Assembly (NCBI GenBank): GCA_917880885.1
Contig: OU862919.1
Span: forward strand, 50,071,058-50,135,057
From: Limnephilus marmoratus
Lineage: Eukaryota; Arthropoda; Insecta; Trichoptera; Limnephilidae
DNA: 64,000 nucleotides
Direction of reading: 5' to 3'
Every line of letters starts with the position of its first letter. Positions within the stretch are counted from its first letter, which is position 1. The position numbers were made by a program, and so were the translations under genes. The notes below the pieces were generated by a model. It had not been told where the DNA came from and searched no databases. It saw only the letters and a list, made by a program, of their open reading frames with translations. Shown piece after piece: positions 44,257 through 55,388 of the stretch.

Positions 44257-45198
44257 CGAGGCATATCCAGAAAGTAAGTGTACTGTGATCACAACGGGCG
44301 GAGGTTAATAGTTTTTTGAGGGTTGGCAACACTTAGTGGTACAAGGGGGTCTCTTGACCAGAAAGAGCATTGCAGGAACATTGTTGTACATCAACTCACG
44401 TTTTAGTATCCAGTTGCGTGAAAGTTGTCTGCAAAAAATCCCGCCAAGTGCTGTGGTCTGCTTTTTACTCACGGAAGAAATAACACCTACAAGAAAAAAG
44501 GTGAGGATTTCTGAGCTCTATTGTTACTGGAGATGAAAGTGGGTGACTCATTACATGCCTGGAAAAAAACAGTCGCCAAAGTGGCGTCACATCAATTCCC
44601 CATCTGTGAAAAAATTGAAAACCACAATTTCGGGTAAAAAACTCATGGCCTCAGTGTTTTAGGACAGAAAAGGCATTATTTTGTTCAAATTTCGGCCTCA
44701 GGTTGAGATCATAAATGCACAACAATATTGTGTACCTTAAAAAATCTCAAAAGGAGCATTCAAAACAAAAGGAGGGGAATGCTGACCAGAGAAGTGTGCC
44801 TTCTTCACGAAAACGTCCGACCTCACAAAGCCTTAGCCACCAATAAGATCATGGACTCATTTGATTGGGATGTTTTGAACCACTCCCCGTAATCCCCTCA
44901 CTTGGCGTCTTCAGATTATCATCTTTTCACTTTCCTTAAGGCATGTATGGATGAAAATAAAATTTCAACCGACGAGCAGGGGCAGAAAGTGGCCCTGAAG
45001 AGGGGGAAGGAGCTGGCGGGAGAATTCTCCCACAAGGGCAAAACAAACTTGTGCCACGGCTCACCACATGCATTGAACCGGTTAGCAATTATTTGGAAAA
45101 ATACTCATCAGGTGTATCAACAATATCCTGTTTTTTTTTCTAATACACCTTTTCAAAAAAAAAAAAAAACAGTACACTTACTTTCTGGATATGCCTCG
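44257..45198 (+). mobile_element. Mariner-like transposon, internally decayed
   Basis: TIRs CGAGGCATATCCAGAAAGTA and the complement TACTTTCTGGATATGCCTCG lie between TA dinucleotides (44,255-44,256; 45,199-45,200). At 942 bp it is shorter than a full ~1.3-kb mariner, and the missing part is mostly the N-terminal coding half. Confidence 0.9.
44525..45140 (+). pseudogene. Mariner transposase remnant
   Basis: Read across shifting frames, the catalytic half is recognisable: VTGDES near 44,528 (first D), KGIILFKFRPQVEIINAQQY at ~44,675-44,730, LLHENVRPH (the position of the second D, here E) at ~44,805-44,830, DSFDWDVL-like, and SDYHLFTFLKACMDENK at 44,908-44,960 (third D of the DD34D triad). Several stops and at least three frame changes separate these pieces. 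The DNA-binding N-terminal domain is not recognisable. It encoded a cut-and-paste transposase acting on the TIRs above and is now dead. Confidence 0.85.
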
Positions 45199-45219
45199 TA
45201 AATCACAAATTCAACATCA

Positions 45220-45384
45220 TGCATTATTTAATTTGATTATAGGTCGCCGATTCGATCTCTGATGAAGCGCAATAGTAATAAAATTACTACTTAGTATTTA
45301 TTTACACTTTTGTACGCTCATGGGGCATTTGCATTGGGTATATAACATTAACATTTTTTTTTGCATGGAGTTAGTAATCATTAT
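45220..45384. other. Unassigned
   Basis: Short AT-rich link between the mariner copy and the heat-shock repeat. Confidence 0.4.
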
Positions 45385-45873
45385 GTATTATAAAAGAAAG
45401 TGTACAAAAGTGTACCTCCCGTTAAAACTCAGAAACCAGTTCCGGTACGATCAAGGGAGTTATATGGTGTGGTAGCCCTCTATCCCCCATCCATGAAGAA
45501 GGTTCCCATTTTAGCTTGAAGGGCGTGCTATTGAAGATATAAGGGATGGAAGTTTCGCCAACTAAAAATTTCTAAAACAGTCCAGAACATTATTCGAGAG
45601 TATTCCACAACAACATTCCATAACATCCCGAAACATTCTGGAATTTTGTGGAATATTCGGAATTAGGGAATCTGGAACATCATTGTGGAACATTCCAGAA
45701 ATGTTCTGGCAGCACATTGTTGACCATTCGATGCCTTTTTTGCATTGGTGGGGGATACCATTGGTAGGGGTATATAACATTGGTAGGGGTATATAAAGCA
45801 AGATCCGTCATGGGTTTGAACGTCAGTTCAATCTCATATTAACTCCCGGAGGGAAGTCGAGTACCCCAGCTAG
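45385..45873 (+). promoter_or_regulatory. Helitron-ended repeat with heat-shock-type promoter, copy 2
   Basis: An array of heat-shock-element pentamers at 45,555-45,725 includes the consensus triple GAACATTCCAGAA (45,688-45,700). The TATA box TATATAAAG at 45,790-45,798 is preceded by a near-duplicate GGTAGGGGTATATAA. An arthropod-type initiator TCAGTT lies at 45,823-45,828, about 33 bp past TATAAA. The unit ends CCCCAGCTAG (45,870-45,873) before a host T. It matches 10,536-10,900 in reverse. No coding sequence follows within 700 bp. Activity is inferred from motif layout only. Confidence 0.65.
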
Positions 45874-45879
45874 TATGTA

Positions 45880-46670
45880 ATGAACAATAGGTTGCAAAAA
45901 TAATTTCTTACATGAAGTACAGTGGTTTTCAATTGGATAAAATTCATAATTATAAAAATAAAATGAAATTATCAGAAATAATATGTTGACATAAAAAAAT
46001 GTATAAGTATGTTTTAAACATAGAAATTGTTTAATTAAAAATGTCGATATTATTTATTGGTAGGTATATTTGTTTGCTAAGTTGTAAAGGAGGAATTGGC
46101 GAGTTTGCAACATAGTTTGTTTGTGAATGGCCCCGTTGAAATAGGTCCTTATGCTTAGTCAGTAGAGTAGGTACTCTTATATTGAATACATTCAGGAATT
46201 CGCATAATGGGCCGTTTTTGCCTGGACGATGATAAAGATTGTCAACATTGAACAATCCAACAAATGTCCAAATCCCTTATGACTCCACAGCAGTCATAAG
46301 GGATATTGATTAATCTTTAGGTATAGGTATTTTCTGAAATTATTTAAAATGATGAAAAAATTCTAATTAAACCTACATACGTGCTTTGATAGTATGAGAT
46401 AAGAAGGTCATATTGTAATGCTGTCAATTGTAATGTCTTCAACATCGAGGATTTTATGTAATCTGTGTGCAATGTGCATTCAGGCAGAAAAATGCGTAGA
46501 ATCATGCAATGTCAATAAAATGTCGGCCATAAAAAATAATGAGACAAACAAATTGCTCTCAGTTTCTTCAAATATAACTTATGAAGATTTAAACGAAACG
46601 CGCTTTTTAAATAACTGTCGTTCTTTGTAAAACATTAGAGGTTTGTAATTAAAAAAGCCACGTATGGAAC
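45880..46670. other. No supported gene
   Basis: Two short frames (46,031-46,255 minus; 46,418-46,630 plus) show no domain. ATCCCTTATGACT / AGTCATAAGGGAT at 46,271-46,303 is a small hairpin. Confidence 0.45.
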
Positions 46671-46675
46671 TCAGC

Positions 46676-46915
46676 AAATATTTTTTTTATGTGAATATTG
46701 TACAAGAGTCGCAACTGCTCCCAACCGCCTGGAGCCAGTGACACTACGGCATCCCCGTTTGGGGTATTTTGTGGGACCGAAGGTAGGGGAGGGAAAGGAG
46801 ATGGGGAAGACGAAAGTGAGGGAGGTGTCTGGCTATTCACATCTGCCATGGTCACCAAACACGGTTAAGCCAGGGAGGAACTGAGAGTATATTCCACTCG
46901 GGTACACCTTATATT
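46676..46915 (+). repeat. R2 repeat
   Basis: TTTTTTTATGTGAATATTG, ACAAGAGTCGCAACTGCTCC, GGCATCCCCGTTTGGGGTAT, GGGAAAGGAGATGGGGAAGA and CACCAAACACGGTTAAG match the copies at 51.9 and 52.7 kb. Confidence 0.8.
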
Positions 46916-46947
46916 ATTTAAAATTATTAAATTTTCAAATATATAGT

Positions 46948-47287
46948 TGCGTATTTCCAAAACCTATACCGGTTCAGTCGCGGTACCGACAATTTACATT
47001 TTAAATACACCTCTATATTGGTTATTTTTTTTATCATTTTGCAAAAACAAAAATTGTTCTAAAATCTAGATAAAATAATCGTTCCAATGGGTTTATTAGA
47101 AATCATTAATTTTATTTCTAAATATTTAAATTTTGAAATTATTCCCGTATATTGTAAATACACCTCTATATTGGTAGGTATATTATTATTTTATTACTGT
47201 ATTATTTTATCACTTTGGAAAAACAAAAATTGTTCTATGTAAATGGTCGCTACCGCGACTGAACCCGTATAGGTTTTGGAAATACGC
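46948..47287. repeat. MITE with ~42-bp TIRs and internal duplication
   Basis: GCGTATTTCCAAAACCTATA and CGGTTCAGTCGCGGTA at the left face TACCGCGACTGAACC and TATAGGTTTTGGAAATACGC at the right. AAATACACCTCTATATTGG occurs twice inside (47,003; 47,155), as does AAAAACAAAAATTGTTCTA (47,043; 47,219). Confidence 0.8.
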
Positions 47288-47350
47288 CACCGGGATTTGA
47301 ACCCGAGACATTCGGATTGTTAGCCGAGAGCCTTACTTCTCAAACACGAA
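47283..47350 (-). repeat. tRNA-like SINE head fragment
   Basis: Minus strand: AAGGCTCTCGGCTAACAATC and GGGTTCAAATCCCGGTGGCG give a B-box and T-stem. The A-box side is decayed. A cousin lies at 53,513-53,580 (TTTGAACCCGAGACCTCCGG). Confidence 0.55.
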
Positions 47351-47929
47351 GGTCGTCGGAGAAAATTTTGTAAAATAAAAAAAAAAATGCGAAACCGAAA
47401 TGAAAAAAATTCGGTAGCATTTGGGAAATATTTAGAATTAAAAATAGCTATTACAATTAATGAATGACCAAGTTTGTGTAAAAACGCAAAACGCGAAGTT
47501 TTTAGACGATTTCAATGTGTATTATCGATGATAACTTAACTATATGACATAAGTGTTGACGTAAAACCTGTTTCATTGTTCTAAACATGTAAACTTTTCG
47601 TATGGGGAAAAATCCGCATCACGATTTAATCAATAACCTATTGGTTTCCTTCCATCACCTCAAAAGACATTTATGGAATCTGCGAGTACTTACTCTCTAC
47701 TTCTCTACCCTGTACTTATGTACCTATCACGGAGTTGTGATGGAATGGATGAGGCTTCTATATGTAGGTATTTTTATACCATTCTTTTTTTAAGTTTCAG
47801 GTAAAGCAAGTGAATTAATTCAATACTGCAATCGGTAGGTATAATCTATTTGTTTTGCCCTATTTGCAAAATAAATACTCCTTTCACCAGAAACCTATAT
47901 TAAGCAAATAATATATAACATATATTTAT
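47351..47929. other. No gene seen
   Basis: AT-rich. No recognisable domain or repeat. Confidence 0.5.
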
Positions 47930-48150
47930 TTATAAGTTAAGTGAGAAAACCTCAAATTGTAATATTTAATTAATGAAGACAATATTAGCCACACTCAATC
48001 GAAAATCTGAAACAGAAAATCAGAAAAAGATACGGTCACATCGAGGAAACAAACCCTACTAAATGTGACGGTATCTTTTTCTGATTTTTCTGTTTCAGAT
48101 TTTCGATTGAGTGTCGCTAATATTGTCTTCATTAATTCAAATTATTTAAT
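47930..48150. repeat. R3 SINE inverted (head-to-head) pair
   Basis: The left body (47,970-48,041, GAAGACAATATTAGCCACAC) and right body (48,062-48,135, the complement) pair over ~70 bp around a ~20-bp loop that keeps a scrap of the B-box region (GAGGAAACAAACCC). Confidence 0.85.
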
Positions 48151-48437
48151 TAACGCTTTGAATTTTTGTTAAAAAAAACTTTTCACTGAACAACAATCAA
48201 ATTTGCATTTTTTGAGAGGAATTTAGTCAAATGATGATACCTAGAATAATAATAAGAGGTATTTAAATTTGGTATTGATAATAGTAAAAAAAACGTACAA
48301 TTCATTGTCGAGTTATTTTTATGAATAATTTTAGTGCAAAGTTAAAAAATGCACCAATCAATCATGTTCTTGTTCAAATAATATAAATACTTAGAAAGAC
48401 AAGCAATTGCCCCATAAATATAAAAGTTGGATAAAAC

Positions 48438-49181
48438 TTATATATAAAAATCTCATGTCACGGTGTTTGTGGTCGCACTCCTCCGAAACGGCTTGACCGA
48501 TTTTTATGATTTTTTTAATGTATATTTGGTAGGTATGAGAATAGATTTTAAAGAATATTTCATACCGCTAGGTGACATGATTAGGGTGTCCCTACCCAGA
48601 AAAAATTTTTAATTTTTTCGACAATTTTTTTTTTCTATTTTTTTTTATTTGGCATCAAAAATACCTATAACCCCAAATTTTAATCCTCCTACCTGCACCC
48701 TCCCATTTCTCAATCGCGATTTTAGTATTTTTGTATGAACAAATTTAACCGTCTTTCGTATTTCAAAAGAACGAAATTATTTATGTTGTTGAAAGACAGA
48801 TGGCGCTACGTCCGCCTTGTCGAACTTTCATCCACACATGCGCAAGACATTCACGAGAAGCGACACGTCATTTTGATATTTCATTCGGCATCATGTTCTC
48901 GCGTGGGCAAACCCGAGCTTATTTGTGTTGGCTAAAGACGGACTGATAAAAAATATCGTACACTCAATTGCTCTTCGGAATTCATAATGATTTTCTTTAT
49001 TTAATTTTCCTACTTTAGTTGTTTTTCTTGCTTTTATCGGCGGTCATCGTCCACGGCGCTCCATTCCTCTTTCTGTCATAGATCCCATCCCCACTTATAA
49101 TACAATTATTTTTTATTTAACAACCAAAATATTCACTAGAAATAATTTATACAACAGAACAACGTTTGTCGGGTCAGCTAG
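48438..49181 (+). mobile_element. Non-autonomous Helitron, ~740 bp
   Basis: The 5' part TATATAAAAATCTCATGTCA, TCCGAAACGGCTTGACCGAT and the 3' end TTTGTCGGGTCAGCTAG before T (49,182) are the typical layout of insect Helitrons. The minus-strand copy at 36,948 has the same 3' end. The frames inside are short and I do not call a gene. Confidence 0.75.
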
Positions 49182-49182
49182 T

Positions 49183-49920
49183 ATTATATAAGTTAGTGAA
49201 TTTTAAATAAGAGATACAATAATCAGATTTTTATAAGTGATTCTAAGACAACGGTCATCCATTCCTTTCTAACATCCGAGCGGCATATAACTTTGTGCAC
49301 ATCGTGTCACTTCGTATGCCAACATTCAGTTAATTTACAACCTAAACGTCCTCTAACAAAATGTCAAATCGGCAATATTGCACGAAGGGACGGGAAGATA
49401 TTATGAGAGAAAAACATCTACTAAGTATGGGCACCAAGTAGGAATTGTACAGTAGCGGAACCTCAAACACTCACAGCCTCGGGGCGAGCAGAAATCCTTT
49501 TAAGGCTTTTCATGCACACAAAATTACTGTCTACGCCCTACGGTCTACGTTATTACACTTTTTACGTTGGTTTACTTCAAAAGATCAGGAGGTCAAGCAC
49601 GGACGATCGATAAAACCCTGTTAACACGATATTGACTAAATTAGTAATCAGTTGTTAGTTAGTAGTAGTTAGTTGGCGTTGGTTGCGGGCACGGTCAACA
49701 ATTGATAAGCCATATTTCGACCGACGCACAATGGGGTGGATGACCCCGAAAGTTGGCATCAAATCAGGGGTTGTAATTACATCAAACCTTTTTCGATTTT
49801 TAGTTCCGTATAGACATGATAATAAAAATAAATGAAATTTTTTTTGGAAAAGTCACCCATATTTAGTACAAAAATATTAAATTGAAAAATATAAGATAAA
49901 TTAAATCAGTAATATAGCTC
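49183..49920. other. No gene seen
   Basis: TTAGTTAGTAGTAGTTAGTTGG near 49,650 is a short simple repeat. Nothing else is recognised. Confidence 0.5.
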
Positions 49921-49943
49921 ACTTCATTTCACACGCTATTTAT

Positions 49944-50704
49944 TTACAGGTATACAGAGAATAGATCGTCTTCGTCATCTTGTGATAATATACTATCATC
50001 ATCACTACTTGGTTCAACTACCGAATCATTCCCGGTAGTCGGATTAGGGTCTGGTAACTTTAGCATTTGCAGTACTTCTTTTGGAATTGTTTTCACTGTC
50101 ATTTTGTTCCTTTTTCCCAAGCTGGAGATAACTGAATCCAACAAAATCTCACTCAGAGAATCGATGATGGGCTGTTAACTTGTATTAAACGTTCCTCAAT
50201 GTGATCTAGCAATTTATTGTTGTAATTTCACTTCTTCACTGAAGATTCCGTGACCGTTATGCATTCGCTTAAAGGGCAAGATTTTTTCTCAGCTCCTTGT
50301 ACAATTGTATAGGAAGGAAATACCTCTTTATTCTTTTCCCTTATTAAACTATATTGGTAACGTCTAAGCAAGGGCGGATCCAGCTTTGGCGCCAGGGGGG
50401 GGTCACATAGCGCCAGGGGGGGGGTCACATAGTCGTGATCAAGTCACTAGAAGTTATAATTTGATTTTTATAATAATAGATACAAGTAAAAAGTAGGTCC
50501 ACCTAGGTCCTAGACCCCCCCCCTGGATCCGCTCTTGCGTCTAAGATTGGCATCTACAATCAAAGGAAGTACTTCATCATCAATTAATACCTTTTTGTTT
50601 TCGGTTTTATCGGTAAAAGCTTTTCTATACTTCTTTGCTCTGGTCGGCGTACTTAATGTGACATCTGTCAATGCTGTTGCTTTACCTGCCCACCGAAAAC
50701 TCAT
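49944..50704 (-). pseudogene. Unidentified transposon-protein fragment, interrupted by a MITE
   Basis: From 50,704 on the minus strand the frame reads MSFRWAGKATALTDVTLSTP, AFTDKTENKKVL and EVLPLIVDANLRR. The MITE at 50,369-50,537 then cuts in. Beyond it the same protein resumes in a new frame (YQYSLIREKNKEVFPSYTIV, AEKKSCPLSECITVTES) to a stop at 50,228, and a further shifted piece has LLDHIEERLIQV. The pattern 'P.Y..V..AK..C.P....VTE ... LLDHT..RL' recurs in the N-terminal parts of transposon-encoded proteins in insects and cnidarians. The downstream 66-codon acidic frame (50,144-49,944; SSDDDSILSQDDEDD) may be unrelated. I cannot name the superfamily. Confidence 0.55.
50369..50537. repeat. 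hAT-type MITE with perfect 8-bp target duplication
   Basis: CAAGGGCGGATCCAG at one end and CTGGATCCGCTCTTG at the other, flanked by CGTCTAAG at 50,361-50,368 and 50,538-50,545. Inverted relative to 33,513-33,714, with the same G/C runs and GTAGGTCCACCTAGGTCCT. Confidence 0.92.
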
Positions 50705-51950
50705 GTGGGTAGCAGCGGTTAACTCAGTACTAGATGTTTATGATCGCAATATCATAGTTTTTGATGTTTCGTATGATCACACGTTTTTTTGTTTTTATTA
50801 TTTCTGGAAGAGATTTGTAATTCTTACCTTGTAAGGCCTTTCAAGCCATTCTTTATTGTTTAATATTAAGGTGTCATAATTTCTACGATACTTCAACCAT
50901 CTGGTTTTCTATTTACAACAGAATACAGCTATTTTATTAAAAAGTTCTTTTGATTCAGAAGGTCAAAAGGTGAGATGTGTATCTATGAGATGTTTTTTCA
51001 GGAAATTTACTTTTTCATCAAATTTCTTAACGCCAGAGTTCTTCACATGTCTTCATAATCAAGTATAACTCGAATCTCGTGTGAACCACTGCAGAAATTG
51101 TACCTATAACATAACACTCTGATTATAAGACTAGAACCGTTTTTTTATGAAAACTGATGGTCCTCACTTTAAGGTACTGTAATTAAAAAAGCTGTACAAC
51201 AAAGCAACATCTTATAATTTAATCTAGTAGCTAAGATAATAAAGTATACAAAACAAATTAAAATACAGAACTTTTAACTATATGCCTTAATATTAAAAAT
51301 ATTTACGAAAAAATATTTCATTCCAATATGTGTTTGTTTTAATTTAATTTGTTGGCATATCCTATCAGATTTTTAAAAACCACTATAATATAATAAAAGC
51401 ATATACCACCAGACATCGTATCCATGTTGAATTGGATCTGGACACTCGATAGATTTTGCTTTTTTTTTACACTTAAAAAGAATTGAAATTTACGCGACCG
51501 CAAAAACTGACACGGTCACCCGCACAAAAGTCAAGTTCAAACTGATCCCTTTCCGTCGGTATCGCGACAAGGGCGAAACGCTTCGGGGGAATTATGAAGC
51601 ATTTAATGAACTTCAAAACTAGCATACTTGTTTTATTGTAAAGCACACTTGACTTTTGGGATTTCTGCCAATGCCATACATTACGCTACTCCATAGTGCG
51701 ACGGTTGGAAAATTGTAGCGTTTTATCAGATAAGCTTCGGTCAACTGTCAATATACACAACTTTTTGAATAATGTCTGGAAATAAACGGAAGTAATGAAT
51801 GGAAGTGAACTAACGAAACTCTTAGAATTGAAAGAAATTGGAATCCCGTTCTTCAGGCTAATTAATTCGTCTAAGACGCGATCAACTTGAATTGAAATAA
51901 TAACCTAAATATGCGTTGGCAGACCGCATTTAGTTTTTGATACTAAAAAG
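50705..51950. other. No supported gene
   Basis: A continuation of the transposon fragment upstream of 50,704 is possible but unreadable. The rest is AT-rich without features. Confidence 0.45.
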
Positions 51951-51952
51951 GG

Positions 51953-52127
51953 AGTTTATTTTTATTTTTTATATGAATACCTCACAAGAGTCCCAAATGC
52001 TCCCGTCCGCAGCCAGTGAGGCTACAGCATCCCCAATTGGGGTATGTTGTGAGGCTGACGGTAGTGGGGAGGGGAAGGAGATGAGAAAGAGAAAGGTTGG
52101 GAAGTACCTGGCTATTCAGATTTGGTC
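51953..52127 (+). repeat. R2 repeat
   Basis: TGAATACCTCACAAGAGTCC, CAGCATCCCCAATTGGGGTA, GGGGAGGGGAAGGAGATGAG and TACCTGGCTATTCAGAT match R2. Confidence 0.8.
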
Positions 52128-52168
52128 AGTTACATAAAAATATTAATAAATATTTTTATGTAACTGTA
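52128..52168. repeat. Perfect short palindrome
   Basis: CAGTTACATAAAAATATT and AATATTTTTATGTAACTG face each other around ~4 nt. It lies directly at the end of the R2 copy and could act as a cruciform or be part of the insertion junction. Confidence 0.8.
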
Positions 52169-52724
52169 TGGTGTTTGACATTTCGGAATGTCAGTTCACA
52201 GAAAACACCTCCAGTTTTACCAGCGCTTGTCAATTTCTTATTTATTTCCTGTCAATATCGGTTCGGCTGTCAACCGTGAAAGCGTGCTCGGGATATTGAT
52301 ATAACATTGAAAGTTACAGATGAATCGATTTCTCTGTGCTGGACCTCCTGTTGATCCCTAGCCGATTTTTAAGACTGTTGGAATATGCGCAGGCTCCAAA
52401 GCCGGGCCTAGAGTTATCTTTACGCAGTTGCTCACTGGTTTACGTCACTTTATAAAAATATAAACCTACGTCACCGTACGCAAATTAACGAGTGAAATGA
52501 TTTATTGTCATAAAGGAAAGTGCAAGTATAAACCAACATGTGAATTACACAGGTCATCGATTTTCAATCTCTAAGTTTAGGTTAGGTTACCGCACGGCAG
52601 AATTTATGGCACAGCATGGCGTGACAAGAGGAATGGTATGGTTGAATGAAATATCTGATACAGTAGATGTATTTAATTCCTCTTTAAGACTTTTCCAAGA
52701 TGTTTAGAGTGAGAAAGAGAATAT
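52169..52724. other. No gene seen
   Basis: Contains CACAGCATGGCGTGACAAGAGG (about 52,611), similar to 36,006. Nothing coding is recognised. Confidence 0.45.
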
Positions 52725-53000
52725 TGTACCTTTTTATGTGAAAACCTCACAAGAGACCCAACTGCTCTTGTCTGGAGCTAGTGAGACTATGGAATCTCCA
52801 ATTGGGGAAAGTTGATAGGCTGAAGGTAAGTGGGGAGGGAAAGGAGATGGGGAAGAGGAAGGTGGGAAAGTACCTGGCTCTTCAGATCTAGTCACCAAAC
52901 ACGGCTAAAGCCATTTTAAGCAACGTTTTAATTGGGAATGTGATCTTACACCAGAGCGATTCTGAGAGTACTTTCAAGTCTGGATCGTCCCGCAAATGTA
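52725..53000 (+). repeat. R2 repeat, longest copy
   Basis: TTTTTATGTGAAAACCTCAC, AAGAGACCCAACTGCTC, GGTAAGTGGGGAGGGAAAGG, TAGTCACCAAACACGGC, TTACACCAGAGCGATTCTGA and CAAGTCTGGATCG give the fullest version of the family. No A-tail or tRNA box is seen, so the class is open. Confidence 0.8.
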
Positions 53001-53059
53001 CCTTGCATTATTTTAAATGATTGAATTTTGTATAATAAAAACATACAAATTTATTATTA

Positions 53060-53240
53060 ATTTTTTAAACTTTATGAGTAAAATCTCAAATTATAATATT
53101 TAATTAAATGAAGACAATATTAGCGAAACTCAATCGAAATCTGGAGACAGAAAAATCAGAAAAGATAGATCTTTTCTGATTTTTTTGTCTCCAGATTTCG
53201 ATTGAGTTTCGCTAATATTGTCTTCATTTAATTACATACA
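53060..53240. repeat. R3 SINE perfect palindrome
   Basis: 53,101-53,234 is an almost exact inverted repeat of the R3 body (TAATTAAATGAAGACAATAT to its complement) with essentially no loop (AGATAGATCT centre). The only breaks are one-base length differences in the A/T runs. Confidence 0.9.
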
Positions 53241-54040
53241 AATTTGTTATAGACCACTTTAATTTTATTTTATCCACACTCTACCGGTTTCGGAAGAACC
53301 CTGCCTTCGTCAGAAGAATATTAGAACTAACCAACGATATACAAATATCGACAGCCATATACATAAATTTTAGGTGTTTGGGTGGCAGGTGAATAAACGG
53401 GGAGGGGTAATTACGGAATTTCCGGGAAGAACAAAACAGAGCGGTTTATTGGAAATACGTCTAAAATAGGACTAAAGGACATTTAGTTTGGTTATACCTA
53501 TGATTAAATTTTGATTTGAACCCGAGACCTCCGGATCACTTGTCGAGAGATTTGCCTTCGACCAAGGAGGCCTACTGTAATTGGATGAATAATTTGTTGT
53601 ACATTAATAAAAAAATACATAAGTAGGTTTGTAAGTACCTTTTTTGAAACAACTAGGCTCTTTAACCACCTTCAATTCACTAGATAGTATACTTTTTATT
53701 TGTGCGGGGTTTTAATGGAGGATAGCTGGATACTGAAACACATTTCACGTACAAGCAGTTTTTCCAAAATAACGAATGGAAGAAAACTCTTTTTCCTACG
53801 CTGCTGCCGTCAGCCGAGTTATAATAATTGGTGTACCAATGCGCAAATGATAATATCAGCAATGTTAAATCTATTCACAAATTTAAGAAAAAAACTGCAC
53901 CACGAACTTTATCATAATTCATCAACGGGAAACGTCCCCGTAAAATTTGAATCCAAAGCCGTAGTTGGATTAAAATTTTACCGGTTGTTATTACAATTAT
54001 ATTATTATTAAAATTTAATAATTGATAAGGTAATTTTTTA
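53241..54040. other. tRNA-like scrap and unassigned sequence
   Basis: 53,513-53,580 (TTTGAACCCGAGACCTCCGG) resembles a SINE head on the minus strand. A 103-codon plus-strand frame at 53,700-54,011 has no recognised domain. Confidence 0.4.
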
Positions 54041-54044
54041 TTGT

Positions 54045-54430
54045 GCTCGGATTCATGGGGTGAGATTTGTGTAGTTCTTGGTGGAGGATGCCTCTGCTTA
54101 GTTTTTGTGGGCCTGATCGAAAGAGACCGATTGAGACCTTTTCTCTCCACCAATCCGAAGCCGAAAAAATAATTTTTTTTCGAAATTTCGGTTTTTGTAT
54201 AAGATTTTCGAAAAAAATATCGTAACGCCATTTTTTTTTTAAATATTAGTTCTTTAGCACACCAAAAAGCCACGAGTCGCCACTGCCTTGCACCACAGTT
54301 GGAGAAATGGATTCATATGTCTGTCACTCCTGGACACACTGACCTCCAGAACCAACCCACGCCTCATACCTTTTTCCTTCCCAGAACGTCCTTTCTATAC
54401 TTTCCCTAAAAATACTCTTCAAACACCAGA
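54045..54430 (+). repeat. R1 long variant, decayed
   Basis: GGATTCATGGGGTGAGATTT, GCCTTGCACCACAGTTGGAG, ATTCATATGTCTGTCACTCC and CTTTTTCCTTCCCAGAACG match 33,310-33,850, with an A/T-rich insert at about 54,165-54,275. Confidence 0.7.
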
Positions 54431-54431
54431 G

Positions 54432-54680
54432 TGTGCAATTCACACGCAGTAGAAGTGAAACTAGAAAGTCGCTAGATGTCGCTTTCTTTTCTTGTGCCTG
54501 TGTATTTTAAAGTGGTTTGAAGATTGGATATTTTACAATTTTTTTTTTTTGGGTTTGGTAGATTTTGAACCTCCGTTCGCTGGATGTCTCTATGGGCGCT
54601 GAGAGTAGGGCGATATTGCAGGCCCGTGCCTAGTCTTAAATTTACCGCATTATATTAGAACCGGGGACCGTCAAACAATT
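54432..54680 (-). repeat. R6 tRNA-derived SINE, decayed copy
   Basis: Matches 63,055-63,310: AATTCACACGCAGTAGAAGT, AAAGTGGTTTGAAGATT, a T-run, then TGAACCTCCGTTCGCTGGAT and CGCATTATATT. The tRNA boxes are degraded. Confidence 0.75.
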
Positions 54681-55388
54681 TTTTTGTGCCGCATTTCCAC
54701 TTAATCCGAATTTCAAATTGCTAACGGGAGCTAAAGAAGTTTCACTTCAAAAGAAATGCGATCTAAAAGTTTAAATAATTACAAATAAAACCAACATTCA
54801 ATCATTAAAGTAATAACCGCAATGATTACGTAAATATGCCAGCGACCTCTATAATATCAATATTTATATCCGCAATATGCAATCAGTGTGTCACCAAACA
54901 TTAAAGGTCATATCCATGTACAATGCAACCGTTTAGTTTATAGGCTAGAGATGCAGTAAGCAATAGCTATTTTTAATTAATCATAATCATCACATATTTA
55001 AGATTATTCCGATAAAGGAATTCGTGATGAGCCCAGCTCATTAAATCATTATGAGTTGCAAGACGGGTTGTTTAAAAAAAAAATCGAGTGCAGTTTACAC
55101 GCGTAGAAGCGAAACTTTACCAAAACAATCTCAACCAATACTTGAAAAGTGAGGTCATAATCAAAGAGCGCAGACCTCGCGTAATTTCCGTTTCATATCT
55201 CAACCAACAGGAGCCTTTAAAAGTGACATCACTATCAAAGCGGCCGATGAGCGTAGTTAATGCGTCGCAGGTGCAGTTATCGTCATTTCCGTTTCATCCG
55301 AAATCCAAATCATAGCGGTGCTATAGAGATGAAATGATTGGGGTCAATTTTCAGGTTCTGTGTGAGTTCCATTCAAATTTTCTTATTA
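54681..55388. other. No supported gene
   Basis: CAGTTTACACGCGTAGAAGC at 55,091 echoes the R6 end. A 75-codon frame at 55,088-55,315 has no recognised domain. Confidence 0.4.
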
